Below, in pieces: positions 1-33,771 of a stretch of DNA of 64,000 nt (position 1 is its first letter; every line of letters starts with the position of its first letter). Source of the stretch: Conchocele bisecta. Lineage: Eukaryota > Mollusca > Bivalvia > Lucinida > Thyasiridae. Location: contig CM055275.1 in assembly GCA_029237695.1 (NCBI GenBank), positions 88,028,433 through 88,092,432 of the forward strand, given 5' to 3'. Made by a program: the position numbers and the translations under genes. Under the pieces are notes generated by a model. The model was given only the letters and a program-made list of their open reading frames with translations. It searched no databases and was not told where the DNA came from.

Positions 1-64
1 ACACATTCACGAATATGAAATTTATTAAATATATTTTATTTTTATTTTTGTTATTTCTCACTGA

Positions 65-136
65 AAGTATATGTTGTCACCACTCATTTGAACCGTCTCG
101 ACGAAACGGTTTAAATGGTGATCGCGGCATATACTT
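65..136. mobile_element. ~72-bp palindromic MITE (hairpin family 1)
   Basis: Inverted halves around ccgtctcgacgaaacgg with outer arms agtatatgttg / atatact. Same family at 6644-6715, 24583-24656 and 25695-25775; a decayed copy is near 57757-57790. This copy has the most mismatches. Confidence 0.7.
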
Positions 137-1270
137 CTGATTGCATAGAAGGAAAATATTTAGGATTTTCCGCAAACATAAGCGTATCCTCAGCATGAAA
201 TGGGTTACTGATTGCCCCCATGATGCAAGGATGAAAGCCACACGTTCGCCACATCTGCGGCACACATCAAAAAGCGTGTTGACCAATCAGTGCAATTTCA
301 AAACATAGCCTAAAGGTCACACAGTTTACAGCTCGTGCTGAATGATGACATAAGATAATAGCACCTGTTGACACGGTTGGGTGTTATCGATTTTTTTCCA
401 CAAAGCAACACAACAACTTTCGCCTACAGTATGTAATATTTCAAAATCAGTTGTATCTTCCGTAAATGACGCTGAAAGCAGCCTATAGCTATGACGAATT
501 TGCATTGTCCGCTGACGTAATTATAATTTTTTAAATAGAGATTGGCGAACATTGTAAACCATGTGCAGACTATACGCGAATCCACCGCCTGGTCTGGCCG
601 CTAATGCAATAAGCCGGGATTTGTCAGAGATAAAGACCCAATTCACATAAACACGTTTGCCGTGTCATAAATAGAGTCTGGTTCTCGGTAGTATTGTTTC
701 ACTGGAACGCTTTAGACAGGGTACCAGTTTAGTGACGAATACGAAACGGACGTCAGCAACCGCGTGTGTTGATATTTGATATGGCTTTGTGTTGTAAATC
801 TTGACACGCGGTGTGTTTGATGTCGGCCAGCTGACTTAGGCTTGCCACTGTCATCAGCATCTTGTAAACACACAGTTTCGAAACTAATGATGGAGTTTTA
901 TAACTTTCGTGGAATTGCATTATGCATATTGGGATTTACCGTTAATGGCGTCATGCAATATTTTTCACGGCAAAATGACACCGACCGATATGGGACCGGT
1001 AAATGTTTTCAAAAGATAATTAAAATGATAGAGGCAAGATTGTGATTCGGCAGAGAAAATGTCGACCGGATCTGATCTTGGTATACACTGTTCGCATTCG
1101 GTATAGAAAATGTGTACCGAATGTGACACATGGCCGGAACGAGTAAGGCGCGAGTAAAGGCGCGAACTGTTTAGAATACGAAACCAATATTCCAATACCG
1201 GATTTTACCCCAAAGACTAACAACAACAACAAATATAGGAACGCATTTTATTTTTGGTCGTTTATGTCAA
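137..1270. other. No gene recognised
   Basis: Short ORFs on both strands resemble nothing. No dynein exon was found here although the gene must continue upstream. Confidence 0.5.
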
Positions 1271-1289
1271 TATTTCGGGTGGAAAAAAA

Positions 1290-1385
1290 TGCTCATGTAT
1301 CTACATGTATTTATAAGACGCAGGGGCTTTCTGGGATACAAATCTGAGTACAAAAAATGCGTCTTATAATCGCAAGAATACGGTA
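1290..1385. repeat. MITE fragment with ATAAGACGCA arms
   Basis: ataagacgca and tgcgtcttat face each other about 40 bp apart, followed by aatcgcaagaatacggta. Reads as the end of a short inverted-repeat element. Confidence 0.4.
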
Positions 1386-1441
1386 TAAGAAAACAGAAGT
1401 TAAATTTTAAAAATCGGTCCAGTATTTCTAAAATTCAAAAT

Positions 1442-1516
1442 AATTTCCCCGTGTTAAATCCCCATAGACATCTTCACTCCGTGAAGATGTCTATGGGGAT
1501 TTAACATGGGGAAATT
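1442..1516. mobile_element. 75-bp near-perfect hairpin
   Basis: Arms AATTTCCCCGTGTTAAATCC... and ...GGATTTAACATGGGGAAATT meet at gacatcttcactccgtgaagatgtc. A second copy is at 2610-2684 with the same flanks. Confidence 0.8.
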
Positions 1517-1526
1517 GTTTTTTTCG

Positions 1527-2423
1527 CAATAAAATCAATATTTGACCAAATTTCACGAAATAAAAAGAAGGCTCATTCTTAAATTTTCCTTTAATTTAAT
1601 ACTATCTAAAAAATATTGTTTTTGAATTGTTTATATGGCCGCAAAATTTGGGCAGCTTTCGTGAAACAGACAGTAGTGTAATAAACAAGCTCATGAAGCC
1701 ACATCACGAACATCGCTGTATTTCCACTCCCATAGGCAATACTTTTTTAATAATGGCCACCTCCACACCATTTGAGACTCACAATGGAACATACCTGTGC
1801 GGCTGTGCCCATGTGCTGCTTTCCGATGAATACTTATTTATTATATACCTACCCATGAAATACATAGATATACGATGTAAATAAAAGTCATATGTTCTCA
1901 TTGATGAAATAAACAACTTCCGGTGAAAATACAACTACTTCCGCTATCTATATTCATAAAATCTATGTTCGGGAAAACTGCGTAAATAGGCTGCAATAAC
2001 ACATTCATTACCGTATACAGTCTGAAAAACTGCTAATTTCCATGGAGCGGTATATAATAAATAGAATATTCATATTTTTGCAACAAATATGACATATATG
2101 TTCATCTCGTGGTGTGAAATGTCCATATTTTACTCGTGAAATATGGAAATTTCACACCACTCGATGAACATATATGTCATATTCGTTGCAAAAATATGAA
2201 TATCCTCTATTTACTTCTCAAATGAAACACATAGCCTAAATGCAAATAGATCCACAAGCGTTTCAGGTAAACTATAGTCTGTTTCACGAAAGCTGCCCAA
2301 ATTTTACGGCCATATAAACAATTCAAAAACAATATTTTTTTCGATAGTATTAAATTAAAGGAAAATTTAAGAATGAGCCTTCTTTTTATTTCGTGAAAAT
2401 CGGTAAAATATTGGTTTTATTAC
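1527..2423. mobile_element. Inverted-repeat element, ~145-bp arms
   Basis: Bases 1527-1671 and 2278-2423 are inverted copies (aaatttcacgaaataaaaag / ctttttatttcgtgaaaat; gcagctttcgtgaaacagac / gtctgtttcacgaaagctgc). The ~600-bp interior holds another hairpin at 2065-2203. A direct copy of the left arm is at 2694-2843. Fits a MITE or foldback cluster. Confidence 0.7.
2065..2203. mobile_element. ~139-bp hairpin inside the foldback element
   Basis: gaatattcatatttttgcaac and gttgcaaaaatatgaatat form the outer arms. The inner arms gacatatatgttcatc and gatgaacatatatgtc continue the palindrome, with centre near 2135. Confidence 0.8.
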
Positions 2424-2609
2424 GAAAAATTGATTTGTCTATGGGAATTTAACATGGGGGAAAAAGAGGTAAAGGAGTGTGGGAGGAGTCAAAATTTTTT
2501 TTGGAAATTGACTCCGAAACCTAGCTAGATAGCTTGGATATGATCTAACTAAGAAAACAAAGTAAATTAAATTTTAAAAAATCGGTCCAGTATTTCTAAA
2601 ATTCAAAAA

Positions 2610-2684
2610 AATTTCCCCATGTTAAATCCCCATAGACATCTTCACTCCGTGAAGATGTCTATGGGGATTTAACATGGGGAAATT
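2610..2684. mobile_element. Second copy of the 75-bp hairpin
   Basis: Almost identical to 1442-1516. It is followed by a direct copy of the arm at 2694-2843, so hairpin plus arm (about 260 bp) is the repeated unit. Confidence 0.8.
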
Positions 2685-3244
2685 GTTTTTTCGCAATAAA
2701 ATCAATATTTGACAAAATTTCACGAAATAAAAAGAAGGCTCATTCTTAATTTTTCCTTTAATTTAATATTATCAAAAGAAATCTTGTTTTTTAATAGTTT
2801 ATATAGCCGTAAAATTTGGTCAGCTTTCGTGAAACAGACAGTAGGCCTACTGCATTACTGTAGCCACCTGGCAGTGTCGATATATTTATTTGCCAAACTA
2901 GATATCCAAACGATAATTCTTGCAAAAAAAAAAAAAAATTGTATATTCTGGCATACACACAGTATATAATGGAGTTAGTTTGGAATATCCCATATGTTAA
3001 ATGTGCATGAAGGTCAATGCTGTTATTAAAAATATACAGTATGCGTGCACTTTCCAAACAGAGGTCGGGAAACTGTCGGCAATCGACTGGGCAAAATGTA
3101 AATGTTCATAAACTGGCGGCATGTTTTGTTCTACATTTTAATCTTGTTTACATGATATTATACATGATTATAAATATTAATAAATTATTTTAGATGCATA
3201 ATATTATAAATTACAGTATTTTCCATATAAAACTGTTATAAAGT

Positions 3245-3642
3245 TTGTTTGTTTATTGATGTTTAACGGCCTATCAACAGCTAAGGTCATGTAAGGCCGG
3301 GCAAACGGGTTCGATCCCGTTTTAACCTGCTGCATTGGGGCGAAAATCCCAAAATCCGAACGGAATATTTACATCGAGAAAAAATATATTCAGCCCTGAA
3401 ATTAGAATAACCCGACTTGGTGCCAGGTCCATACCACACCAAAGTCACTTGGCCCCTTCCCCTAAAATAGGATTACGAATAATCGTAATACTCACATGAG
3501 GGGTATAACCAGATTCATCTGTCACATACAAAATGCCAAAGACGTATGTGAGGGCCAAACCAAGTCTCCGGTCGGAATTCCGGTAAGGATGAACCCCGAT
3601 CGTTAAATTACCCATCGCATTCTCCCACCTGTCCCCCACCTG
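3245..3642 (+). repeat. SINE-like repeat with B-box-like motif
   Basis: Begins gtttgtttattgatgttta, contains GGGTTCGATCCCG (like a pol III B box or tRNA T-arm) and ends near cacctgtcccccacc. Other copies: 31436-31677 (-), 31724-31973 (+), 31974-32290 (+), 33890-34285 (-) and a head-only fragment at about 58170. Pol III origin is inferred; no clear A box was seen. Confidence 0.7.
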
Positions 3643-3842
3643 TTATAAAGTGAACAGACGATGGGTACTACTTTATATCTGACCATCGGCTAAGTGTCTG
3701 TTGATATCAAGTTTGCCAGACCTGGTTTGGATACAGGGAATCCCTGGGACCTTCGGAATTTCTACACATCTCCTAGCTTTGCCTGACAAACTTCATATGA
3801 AAAGACAGCAGTCTGGTATTCTCCATGTGATACTCCCTGCAG

Positions 3843-24868
<21,026 letters not shown>

Positions 24869-25138
24869 TGGGGAGATAACTTTTGACTGTGATGATCTTG
24901 AAGGATTGGCGAAACATTGTGATAAAAATACTGTTACTGTGGCGATGATTCATTGCTGCGTGTGTCCTGTAAAACGGAAGAAAACAATCTTGTCCCTTAG
25001 GCCATGTGAATTTAATTTAATGAATTTCATCAGAATTTTGAAAATAATTGGATGGGTGGGAGATGTATATTTTTTATTAAAATTTGTTGTACATAGTATT
25101 AAAAAACGATAATTAATAATTTTCTTAAAAAAAATACA

Positions 25139-25144
25139 AATAAA
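25139..25144 (+). promoter_or_regulatory. Candidate polyadenylation signal of the dynein gene
   Basis: AATAAA 271 bp after the stop codon, in an A-rich stretch. No other AATAAA stands out between stop and signal. Confidence 0.45.
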
Positions 25145-25261
25145 AAAAATAATCTCGCATTATTTTAGGGGCTGGTGGCCCACTGGGGATGATATGCAGT
25201 AAATTAATTTTCTATTGCCTTATATCGGAGGGAAATATTAGTTTTGTGGCTGTTACGTAAA

Positions 25262-25451
25262 CAGTGAAACCTGTAAACTGGACACTTAGGAAACCTCGTT
25301 TCAATGTCATTTATCTCTAATCATGATATCTGTTCATAAATGCAAAACAGATATTTCATGAATGTTAGGTTGTCTGAATGACCGTGGAAACTCTCTAAAC
25401 TGGACACCATGGGAATCTCCCATGGTGTCCGGTTTAGAGAAGTTCCACGGT
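25262..25451. mobile_element. CAGT...CTGGACAC MITE
   Basis: Starts cagtgaaacctgtaaactgg aca and ends in a 71-bp hairpin (accgtggaaactctctaaac / gtttagagaagttccacggt, 25381-25451). Related to 33085-33150 and 15725. Confidence 0.65.
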
Positions 25452-25694
25452 ATCATTTCACCAAATTGCTGCCGGCCGATGGTGAAGCGCAACGTGAACA
25501 TTCGTTGTCATTGTTCTTGCTGTGATAATTTGTGATATATTGTTGCCCAGGTATTGTATGTTTGTATATTCATTTTGTTATTAATGTTCGACAAGCTCTA
25601 CACTGAGCTAGATTATTTATCATATTTAATGTGCGATACTATTCAAAGGTATAAAAGTTTATCACCGTTTTTGCCGTTTTCTTTTTTCTCAATC

Positions 25695-25775
25695 AAAATA
25701 TATGTTGTTACCACTCGATTGAACCGTCTCGACGAGACGGTTCAACTGAGTGGTAACAACGTACATGTATACTTT
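25695..25775. mobile_element. Hairpin family 1, copy 4
   Basis: ccactcgattgaaccgtctc / gagacggttcaactgagtgg. Confidence 0.85.
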
Positions 25776-25834
25776 TGGTGAGAAATAAAAAAATTATCCA
25801 TAAGAAAAATTATGTATTGCAGTATTGTAGACAT

Positions 25835-25949
25835 GCCACGTGATTTTGTACCAAGAAGATGTGCGATATCTCATTTACAAAATTTATGATATTTTCCGTA
25901 AATGACGTAGAAAAATCGCACATCTTCTTAGGTACACAATCACATGGCT
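25835..25949. mobile_element. ~115-bp palindromic MITE
   Basis: gccacgtgattttgtacc...aagatgtgcga and tcgcacatctt...ggtacacaatcacatggc form the arms. Same family as 22228-22408. Confidence 0.8.
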
Positions 25950-26532
25950 CGTCTCATCTATCGTATTTCACAGAAAATTGGTTACATGTGGTGTCGTAAC
26001 ATATGCATTTGCGGAGAGTGTATTTGGACAGGATGTTCTTTTGAAGTATTTTGTGAATCGGGCGTTGTTATGTGATGAATACTTATTTATATCGTTACCG
26101 TGTATAGTTATCATATTTCACATGTTGTGTAGTAACATATTTTTTCAGTCCATTTTGTTTATTGAAAGTGATAAAAAAATCTATCCATGAAAATATTCTA
26201 GAATACACAGAGATATGTTGATTTGTGCAAAATGTATTCATTTTGACATTCTATCTTGTGTGTTTAAAAATCTTCATTTGAAGAAATAGAATTATAGCAC
26301 AGAATGTATTAATAGTAACTCAATCCGTCCATTCCATGTTTTCATTATTCTGTACCACTTGTATATTAGCTGAATTGTGAAAACTGAAGACAAATATAGA
26401 CCATAATTATCAGGCTATCTGTAGTACATAATATGTACCATGTCATATCAGGATCTATGTTTACACAAGACTTGCTAGACTCTGCAGAAACAAACACGGT
26501 AGACCATGATCAGACTGCAGACACACGCGCCG

Positions 26533-26769
26533 ATATGTGGCTGTGACTGGAGAAATGGGGATTATGGGGTTTGTGGCCAGTGTAGCTCCTGATTAAATAA
26601 CAAACACATTCCTGTAGCCTGGTAATGATGCATAATGCTTGTTAGAAGCAGGACAGTTGTTTCATTGATGGAATGGTGAACAGTGCAGATCCTGTTCAGA
26701 CTGTGCGGATGCACAGGCTGATCTGGACCTACACTGGTAAGCCCATTTTCTGCAGTCACAGCCACATAT
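26533..26769. mobile_element. 237-bp MITE, TIR ATATGTGGCTGTGACTG
   Basis: atatgtggctgtgactggag and ctgcagtcacagccacatat are the ends. Other copies: 58350-58558, with fragments at 20551 and 32562. Confidence 0.85.
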
Positions 26770-27129
26770 ATTGGTATGTCTGTATTGGTCACAATGGTAT
26801 ATTTGTTGTTTTTTACCTCGATATATGCATTTATGTTCACATGATGTATTAGTGCTTACGTCCGAGTACTTTACTGTTAACATGCATTCCTACGAGCCGA
26901 AACTAAGCATTTATTTTGTTCAGTTGACTGATGGATGCTTGAATGAAAACTAATGTTTTATTGAATGCAAGCAAAAGAACTTATCAGTTGTAATGAAACT
27001 CCAAGCTTGTACTCGAATCACATGCTCAAAATCTTGCACATGGATTGGTTGAGTCTGAGCTCTGCTTGCACTCAGGCTCAGACAATTAAACTGTGATTTA
27101 ATACCTTTGTTATTACACTGTGGGAGCCT

Positions 27130-27370
27130 GGGGCTCGTTTCACTAAACTTCGTAAGACTAAAATGTTTGTAAGTGCAAAATTATGATAGTCTGTATAGCA
27201 CATTAACAATGTTTTCTTGTAAATAATTATTGGATTTACATTTATTGAGCATAGGCTGCATATGCAGCCTATACTCAATAACTGTAAATCCATAAATTGA
27301 AATTTACAGACAATCTTAAATTTGCACTTACGAACATTTTAGTCGTAAGAAGTTTAGTGAAACGGGCCCC
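27130..27370. mobile_element. 241-bp MITE, TIR GGGGCYCGTTTCACTAAACTTC
   Basis: ggggctcgtttcactaaact and agtttagtgaaacgggcccc are the ends. The centre gcataggctgcatatgcagc ctatac is palindromic. Ends resemble Harbinger-type GGGCCCG termini. Confidence 0.8.
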
Positions 27371-28520
27371 AGTTTTATACCATAATCAAATATTGTTGTC
27401 TGTTGTTTCTCCTTGAAAATATCTTGACTGTTTCCAAATATAACCACATTAGAAAATGACTATGATGCACGGAGAAATGTGGTTTTATTCAGGAAATAAG
27501 GAAAGTAAAAAAAACAGGCAAAGAAAATTCGATCTATAGCTTTGGAAGGGTTATGAAGCAACAGGTACATTAATAGTACACTATTTGTGCTACACTTTCT
27601 GTACACAACATGTATGTGGACATGGTAATGTGGACAAATAAATAATATTGTTGATAAATAAAGATATTGTCATTATAGATGGGATATGTGTTGTCTTTAC
27701 ATTATTGTCAGCGAGTTTCTTAGCCCCTCGCTGGCAGGCAAGAGGGATATAATGTTAGTCCACGCATGTACATGTATGTACATACTTTAGTAACACTTTG
27801 TGTATGAAAGAGTCGCTGAGGGAGTGTCAAAACGACAGCAACGACAAACATCATCGTGGCATCCTACTGATATGAAATATGCTTATCTAGACCACAGGTT
27901 GAAGTAACGTACCAAGATCTATAAATACATTAAATATACCTAAAAGTATCAATAAGTGGTAAAGAATCGGTTGAAAATACATGTTTACTCCCTGATAGAA
28001 CACTTTTCAATGTGCCTATGTTGTTAATGGTCCGTACTCGGACGGCCTCGAGACAACGGACTTGTATCATTTCCGCCAATAGCAGAAGTTAGGTTAATGT
28101 TAGCCCTCCGCAACGATATATTCGCCGATGCGCTATGTCAACACGTTTTCGAGCTAGAGATTATTTTGTTCAACAAAATTCCGCATTTATCTTCCCTCGT
28201 AATACTTCAGTATAATATATATATTATATTAACTACTCACAATGGGGACCGTGCTCATCCACACTACTCATAAAATCATTAACACTTCAGCGATTGTAGA
28301 AATTATGTATTACAATTATGAACGAAAAAGCATGGTTGTGTTGTGCATCAGGTGTATCAGGTTATGTAAGGTCTAACTGATAATTAACTTAGGATACAAG
28401 TCATTTCTATGCAACTCTACCGGTCTCACTCGATTGCCTAAGATTCTGGGACTTGAGAAATCGAGTGGAGACAATATAGGATGTGATGGGAGATAACAAA
28501 TGGCGGAATGAAAATAAATG
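27371..28520. other. No gene recognised
   Basis: AT-rich sequence. A gcaagagggatataatgttag tcc block near 27740 echoes the repeat at 17170. Confidence 0.5.
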
Positions 28521-28739
28521 TTAACCCTTAGAATGCGGGAACCGAAAATAGTCGTCTGCTGATAATTCATATTTTGTCTTTTCTCTCAGTAAAAACATGG
28601 TTTGCCAGCATTTTAGAATCATTTCCATTGGAAATGATTCTAAAGTGCTGCCAAACCAAGTTTTTGATGAGAAAAATGGAAAAATAAAAAATATTCAGCA
28701 GACGACACAAATTAATTCAGCATTGTAACTAAGGGTTAA
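28521..28739. mobile_element. 219-bp palindromic MITE, TIR TTAACCCTTAG
   Basis: ttaacccttagaatgc at the left, gcattgtaactaagggttaa at the right. The central hairpin cagcattttagaatcatttc c resembles the centre of the 15725 element. Confidence 0.75.
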
Positions 28740-29049
28740 TAAAGAACACGCCTAGTACGTATAGAGTCCACCGACTAATTCCCTATACACGTCCGCGGCA
28801 TTGATGCGCAATGTTATCTGGGTCTACACTGATCACAATGTGCATAAGTCTCATTTCCACAACTATGATATAAACCGATTGCGCAACGCTGGGAATCTCG
28901 GAGGTTATCTGGTAACATGCGTGTTACTGCTATCTTGCCATATCTGTGTGATTCATGTGCATACTTAAACATGTTAAACAGTGCAGTAGTTACTGCTATG
29001 TTTCATAATATATGTTACCATTTCAATCGTTTACTACCTAAAATGAACG

Positions 29050-29549
29050 NNNNNNNNNNNNNNNNNNNNNNNNNNNNNNNNNNNNNNNNNNNNNNNNNNN
29101 NNNNNNNNNNNNNNNNNNNNNNNNNNNNNNNNNNNNNNNNNNNNNNNNNNNNNNNNNNNNNNNNNNNNNNNNNNNNNNNNNNNNNNNNNNNNNNNNNNNN
29201 NNNNNNNNNNNNNNNNNNNNNNNNNNNNNNNNNNNNNNNNNNNNNNNNNNNNNNNNNNNNNNNNNNNNNNNNNNNNNNNNNNNNNNNNNNNNNNNNNNNN
29301 NNNNNNNNNNNNNNNNNNNNNNNNNNNNNNNNNNNNNNNNNNNNNNNNNNNNNNNNNNNNNNNNNNNNNNNNNNNNNNNNNNNNNNNNNNNNNNNNNNNN
29401 NNNNNNNNNNNNNNNNNNNNNNNNNNNNNNNNNNNNNNNNNNNNNNNNNNNNNNNNNNNNNNNNNNNNNNNNNNNNNNNNNNNNNNNNNNNNNNNNNNNN
29501 NNNNNNNNNNNNNNNNNNNNNNNNNNNNNNNNNNNNNNNNNNNNNNNNN
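29050..29549. other. Assembly gap (500 N)
   Basis: Exactly 500 N. The 15 bases tacctaaaatgaacg stand on both sides, so the true gap may be zero or negative. ORFs crossing it are artefacts. Confidence 0.98.
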
Positions 29550-31310
29550 TACCTAAAATGAACGTAAATATGTAATAATCCTAGACAGTTTGTTTGACAT
29601 ATGCATGCCCATTCTAACAAAGCATACATCAGATATGTACAATAACTTAAAACCAGTGTTATAACAATCTCAAATGGTATTATATATTATGAAAACACCC
29701 TGTACCAAGTCGTACGACAATTACACGATCTAACTGTATGTAGTGCATGTACAGTCAACCCTATTTTAAACATGAAGTGAGGTGGTTCAGAACGCCCATT
29801 TCACATATATATGGGCCGCGCTCTGTGAATATTGATTTGCATTTTTTTTACATTTTCTGATGCGGACACCTTTCAAAAACAATATTCTGAAAAGAAAATT
29901 CAACTATGTTTAGTAGTTTTTGTTTTATCTCACGTTTTGTAGCACCATGTGAATCACGCATGAAAAAGAAAAGTAACATCATCGAGAAAATGACGTTATT
30001 GAAACGCTGACGTTTGTACAATGCAACACAACAGCCTACAGTAGAAATGAGTGTTCATAGACTCATTGACTGTGCTTGATGTACACTGTGTTTGCTGATA
30101 AGGTACACTAAATGTATCTACAAGTGTTGGTATTATTATTAGCCGATCTATTTATAGATCGGCTAATATGTTGGTTATCCATCGAATTCTGAAAAAGTTT
30201 GTAGCAACCCTTTTCTCCGCTGTTCGGTAATCTACGAACGCGAATTTTTCTGTATCACTTCCAAATTGCATCAACCGATAAAGTTTGCATTTTTGGCAAT
30301 TATCTCCGTTTAAAACTTTACTTATAGCCAAATAACACAATTTTGAATACTTAATGAGCTGAACGCCTGAAGAGATTTAACCCGGAAGTTATTGTTGTTG
30401 AAGTCCATAGTTGGCTCTAATGGCCATATACGCCAACATACGCCGATTATTGGCTAATTTAGCTTTTATTTATTAAACAGAACAAGTTTCAGCCACGTAT
30501 AATCGCGTAAAATGTGTTTCGGCTAATTTATAATAACGACCTCTGCTCAAAAATCTCCTTACTAGTAACCCCAGCATTTTCGGGTTTATCCCAGCATCTC
30601 GGGTTTATCCCATTGGATCGCGTATCGCGCGTCATTTGACGCTAGTTAATATTCACAAAATTTTCCACCAATCAAAACGAAGAATTGCCCTTCATAGCCA
30701 ACTTTGATTTGTTTACGTATCATGCAGGGATGGCAGGGATGCATCCAGCACGCGCGATTGCGGCAATCCCCCTTAATTATTGTCAATGCCGCAAATTATT
30801 GATTGTCTTGCGCCCGACATCGCGCAAAAAAATCACGGATGGGGCACATTAGGCCAATCTGGGCATGTGCCTGAATATGCAGGAGCTTGCGTCTATTTTT
30901 AGATGACACTGTAACCGCTAGATATATATAGCCCTGGTAGCTCCGCCCACTCGCATGCTGCCACAGAATTCGGACAAACACACAAACAGTGACTACAACT
31001 TTGTGTATTGCGGCGTGTAATTTGTAGATAAATAGAGCATACAGTACAGGTGTTACGCTGGAATATTTCGCAACATAATGGTGACAACAAAACATTGCTG
31101 CTATGGCATTGCTGCTATTAGATGGATTTGGGAACGGGTTTCCAAAACCTGCATAAAATCGAGAAAAATGTCAACGCTGGGTACAGAACTGTGGTCGAAA
31201 ATAGTTTACCATTGACAATGTTACCAGAGACACCTACATATGTTAGATGCACTTTACCCTGATTTGATCGGCTAATAGCATCATGCTCTGCATGACTTTT
31301 CATATTATGT
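29550..31310. other. No gene recognised
   Basis: Short palindrome ttagccgatctatttatagatcggctaa at about 30139-30166; gatcggctaat recurs at 31265, so an old inverted-repeat element is possible. Otherwise nothing recognised. Confidence 0.5.
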
Positions 31311-31435
31311 ATTTTTTATGGCCTCGGGTAGGTTTTAAACTCGCAACCTTAAGTATTGAAGTCTCATCCGACAGACCAGCGGGATGGAAATACTATGTTA
31401 GTATTCTTCATGCCTATGGTGAGGATTGAAACCTA

Positions 31436-31677
31436 TTACCTTTAGGGGATGGGGCCAAGTGGCTTTGGTGTGGTATGGACCTGACACCAGGTGAGGTTAT
31501 TCTAATTTCAGGGCTGAATATATTTTTTCGCGATGTAAATATTCCGTTCTGATTTTGGAATCCCCCGCCCCCCTCCCCCAATGCAGCAGGTTAAAACGGG
31601 ATCGAACCCGTTTGCCCAGCCGTACATGACATCAGCTGTTGATAGGCTGTTAAACACCAATACTAAACAAACAAACT
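31436..31677 (-). repeat. SINE-like repeat, inverted copy
   Basis: Reverse of the 3245 repeat: aatgcagcaggttaaaacgg g then tcgaacccgtttgcc and caccaatactaaacaaacaaac at its end. Confidence 0.75.
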
Positions 31678-31723
31678 CATCCGAAAGACCAGTGGGATGG
31701 AATTAGTACGGAAGGTTTTGATC

Positions 31724-31973
31724 TGATTTATTGGTGTTTTATGGCCTGTCAACAGCTAAGGTCATTTAAAGCCGGGCCAACGGGTTCGATTCCGCATGTA
31801 ACCTGCTACATTGGGGAGAAAATACCAAAATCAGAACGGAATATTTACATCGAAATAAAAAAATAAAATAGCCTGACCTGGTGCCAGTTACATACCACAC
31901 CAGTCACTTAGCCCCTTCACATAAAAGTAATAGGATTATGAATAATCGTATTGCTCATACAAGGGGTATATTT
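31724..31973 (+). repeat. SINE-like repeat copy
   Basis: tggcctgtcaacagctaagg and gggttcgattccg are present. It is directly followed by another copy. Confidence 0.75.
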
Positions 31974-32290
31974 GTTCGTTTGTTCATTGGTGTTTAACGG
32001 CCTATCAACAGTTAAGGTCATGTAAGACAGGGTAAACGGGTTCGATCCCGTTTTAACCTGCTGCATTTGGGGGAAAGTCCCAAAATCAGAACGGAATATT
32101 TACATCCAGAAAAAATATATTGAGCCCTGAAATTAGAATAACCTGCCCTGGTGTCAGGGCCACACCACAGCAGAGTCACTTAGCCCCTTTCCCTAAAATA
32201 GAACAAGGGCTATAACCAAATTTAAATGGTCGGGATTCTAGTAAGGACGAATCACGACCGTTAAATTACCTATCGCATGCTCAAACCAAC
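31974..32290 (+). repeat. SINE-like repeat copy
   Basis: Head ttgttcattggtgtttaacg g and gggttcgatcccg; decayed 3' part ending atcgcatgctc. Confidence 0.75.
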
Positions 32291-33080
32291 CACCTTATTG
32301 ATGCAGTTTGGATGGACGGAAAGCGAAAACTATGTATGTTTTAATAAAGAGACACATATCCTTCAAGCCCGGAGAAGAATAAAACATCGAGCTATAAGAC
32401 ATGGACATTTTATTATTAATGTTTGTGATGATGATAATCAACATCATGATGGATCACAGACCTTTATGCTAGGCCTGTGGATGGATGGAACAAGATTCGT
32501 GATGAAGTCAATAATGTGGGGAATTACGTCGCCAAAATTGCTGCGATTTCACAATATTTGATATGTGGCTGTGACTGGAGGAATAGGGCGTATGGGATTT
32601 GCGACCAGTGCAGTGGTTTATTTACCAGTGCGTCACGCGTCGAATACTCACAATGTCAACTATTTTTACATTTAAAACTACCATTATCAGTGTCGAATTT
32701 GTAAAGTTTCATATTAGCACATGTAAACTAAACAATAAAGCACACAGTCTGAATTATTTAATTATATATTTACATTATAGTCAATGTTTTGTCCTACTGT
32801 CCCATTAAACAATAACAATAACAATTAACTGAACTGTCACCAGAGGTATCGCACCAGTTTAGTGGAAGGATACATCGCAGCCATTATGGCGACTTGTGAG
32901 GCCACATACAGTTAATGTATTGAATATCATCCGAATTTTGGATCCGAATCCAAAAATAGGGCGGTGTGTGTGTCTTAATTTGTTTACTATTTTATGCACC
33001 GACGGGCAAACTGTTTTGACTGTACCCCGAATGACCATGAACTAACTGTTTTATTACTCAACTTGTAATATATTGTATGT
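32290..33080. other. No gene recognised
   Basis: Contains a fragment (32562-32625) of the ATATGTGGCTGTGACTGGAG MITE; the rest is unassigned. Confidence 0.5.
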
Positions 33081-33084
33081 GATA

Positions 33085-33150
33085 CAGTGGCACCTCTCTA
33101 AACCGGACACCCTGGAAGGTCACCAGTGTGTCCGGTTTAGAGAGGCTCTG
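33085..33150. mobile_element. 66-bp CAGTG MITE
   Basis: cagtggcacctctctaaacc ggacac and gtgtccggtttagagagg form a short hairpin. TA precedes the left end; there is no clear TA on the right. Confidence 0.7.
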
Positions 33151-33735
33151 TCACGTTTGCAATAATGGTGTTACATGTGTGAAACAAACTTAGATACATG
33201 AGACATGAGACACAATCACATGTTCTTCTTTCTGAAGAAAGGTTAGACATACATTTAAGTACATGGAATTCCTGTTTTTTTCCTTCAAATGTAGCCAGCG
33301 ATTGTGTACTTCATTTTGCAAAATTAACAAAATACATCCAAAAAGGTTGTTAGGGTTGGCTGAAGGAGAAGATATGGAGGCCAACATTAATTCAGAGTTC
33401 ACATGTTAAGGCTTTTATCTTGAAGCAATTAATACCACAAACTTAATAATGATGACACTCTCATTTTTTTGTCAGGGAAAAATCGCATTTTGTCAGGGAA
33501 ATGTCAGGGAAATGTCGGGGAATTTGAAATCGGCTTCTGTGTGGTTATCCTGTATACTGCGTTTGGGTAATAAATCAATACAATCTGGGATGTGGGAGTC
33601 GACGAAGTTTTGGCTATTAAATTAATTAAATCTAAAAAATATTTAAATGTTAGTACTTTTTAATCAACAACAAACAATTCACTCTCCCTTTTTATTTTGT
33701 TTCATTAAATTCGATCAAATATTGCTTTTATTGCA

Positions 33736-33738
33736 CAA

Positions 33739-33770
<32 letters not shown>

Positions 33771-33771
33771 C
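33736..33771. repeat. (AAC)n microsatellite
   Basis: About 12 trinucleotide units. Confidence 0.95.

Noticed and set aside
1627..1884. 85-codon ORF, start of a possible gene
   Set aside because: Overlaps the arm of an inverted-repeat element and matches nothing known to me.
28917..29629. 200-codon ORFs on both strands
   Set aside because: They consist almost entirely of the N gap.
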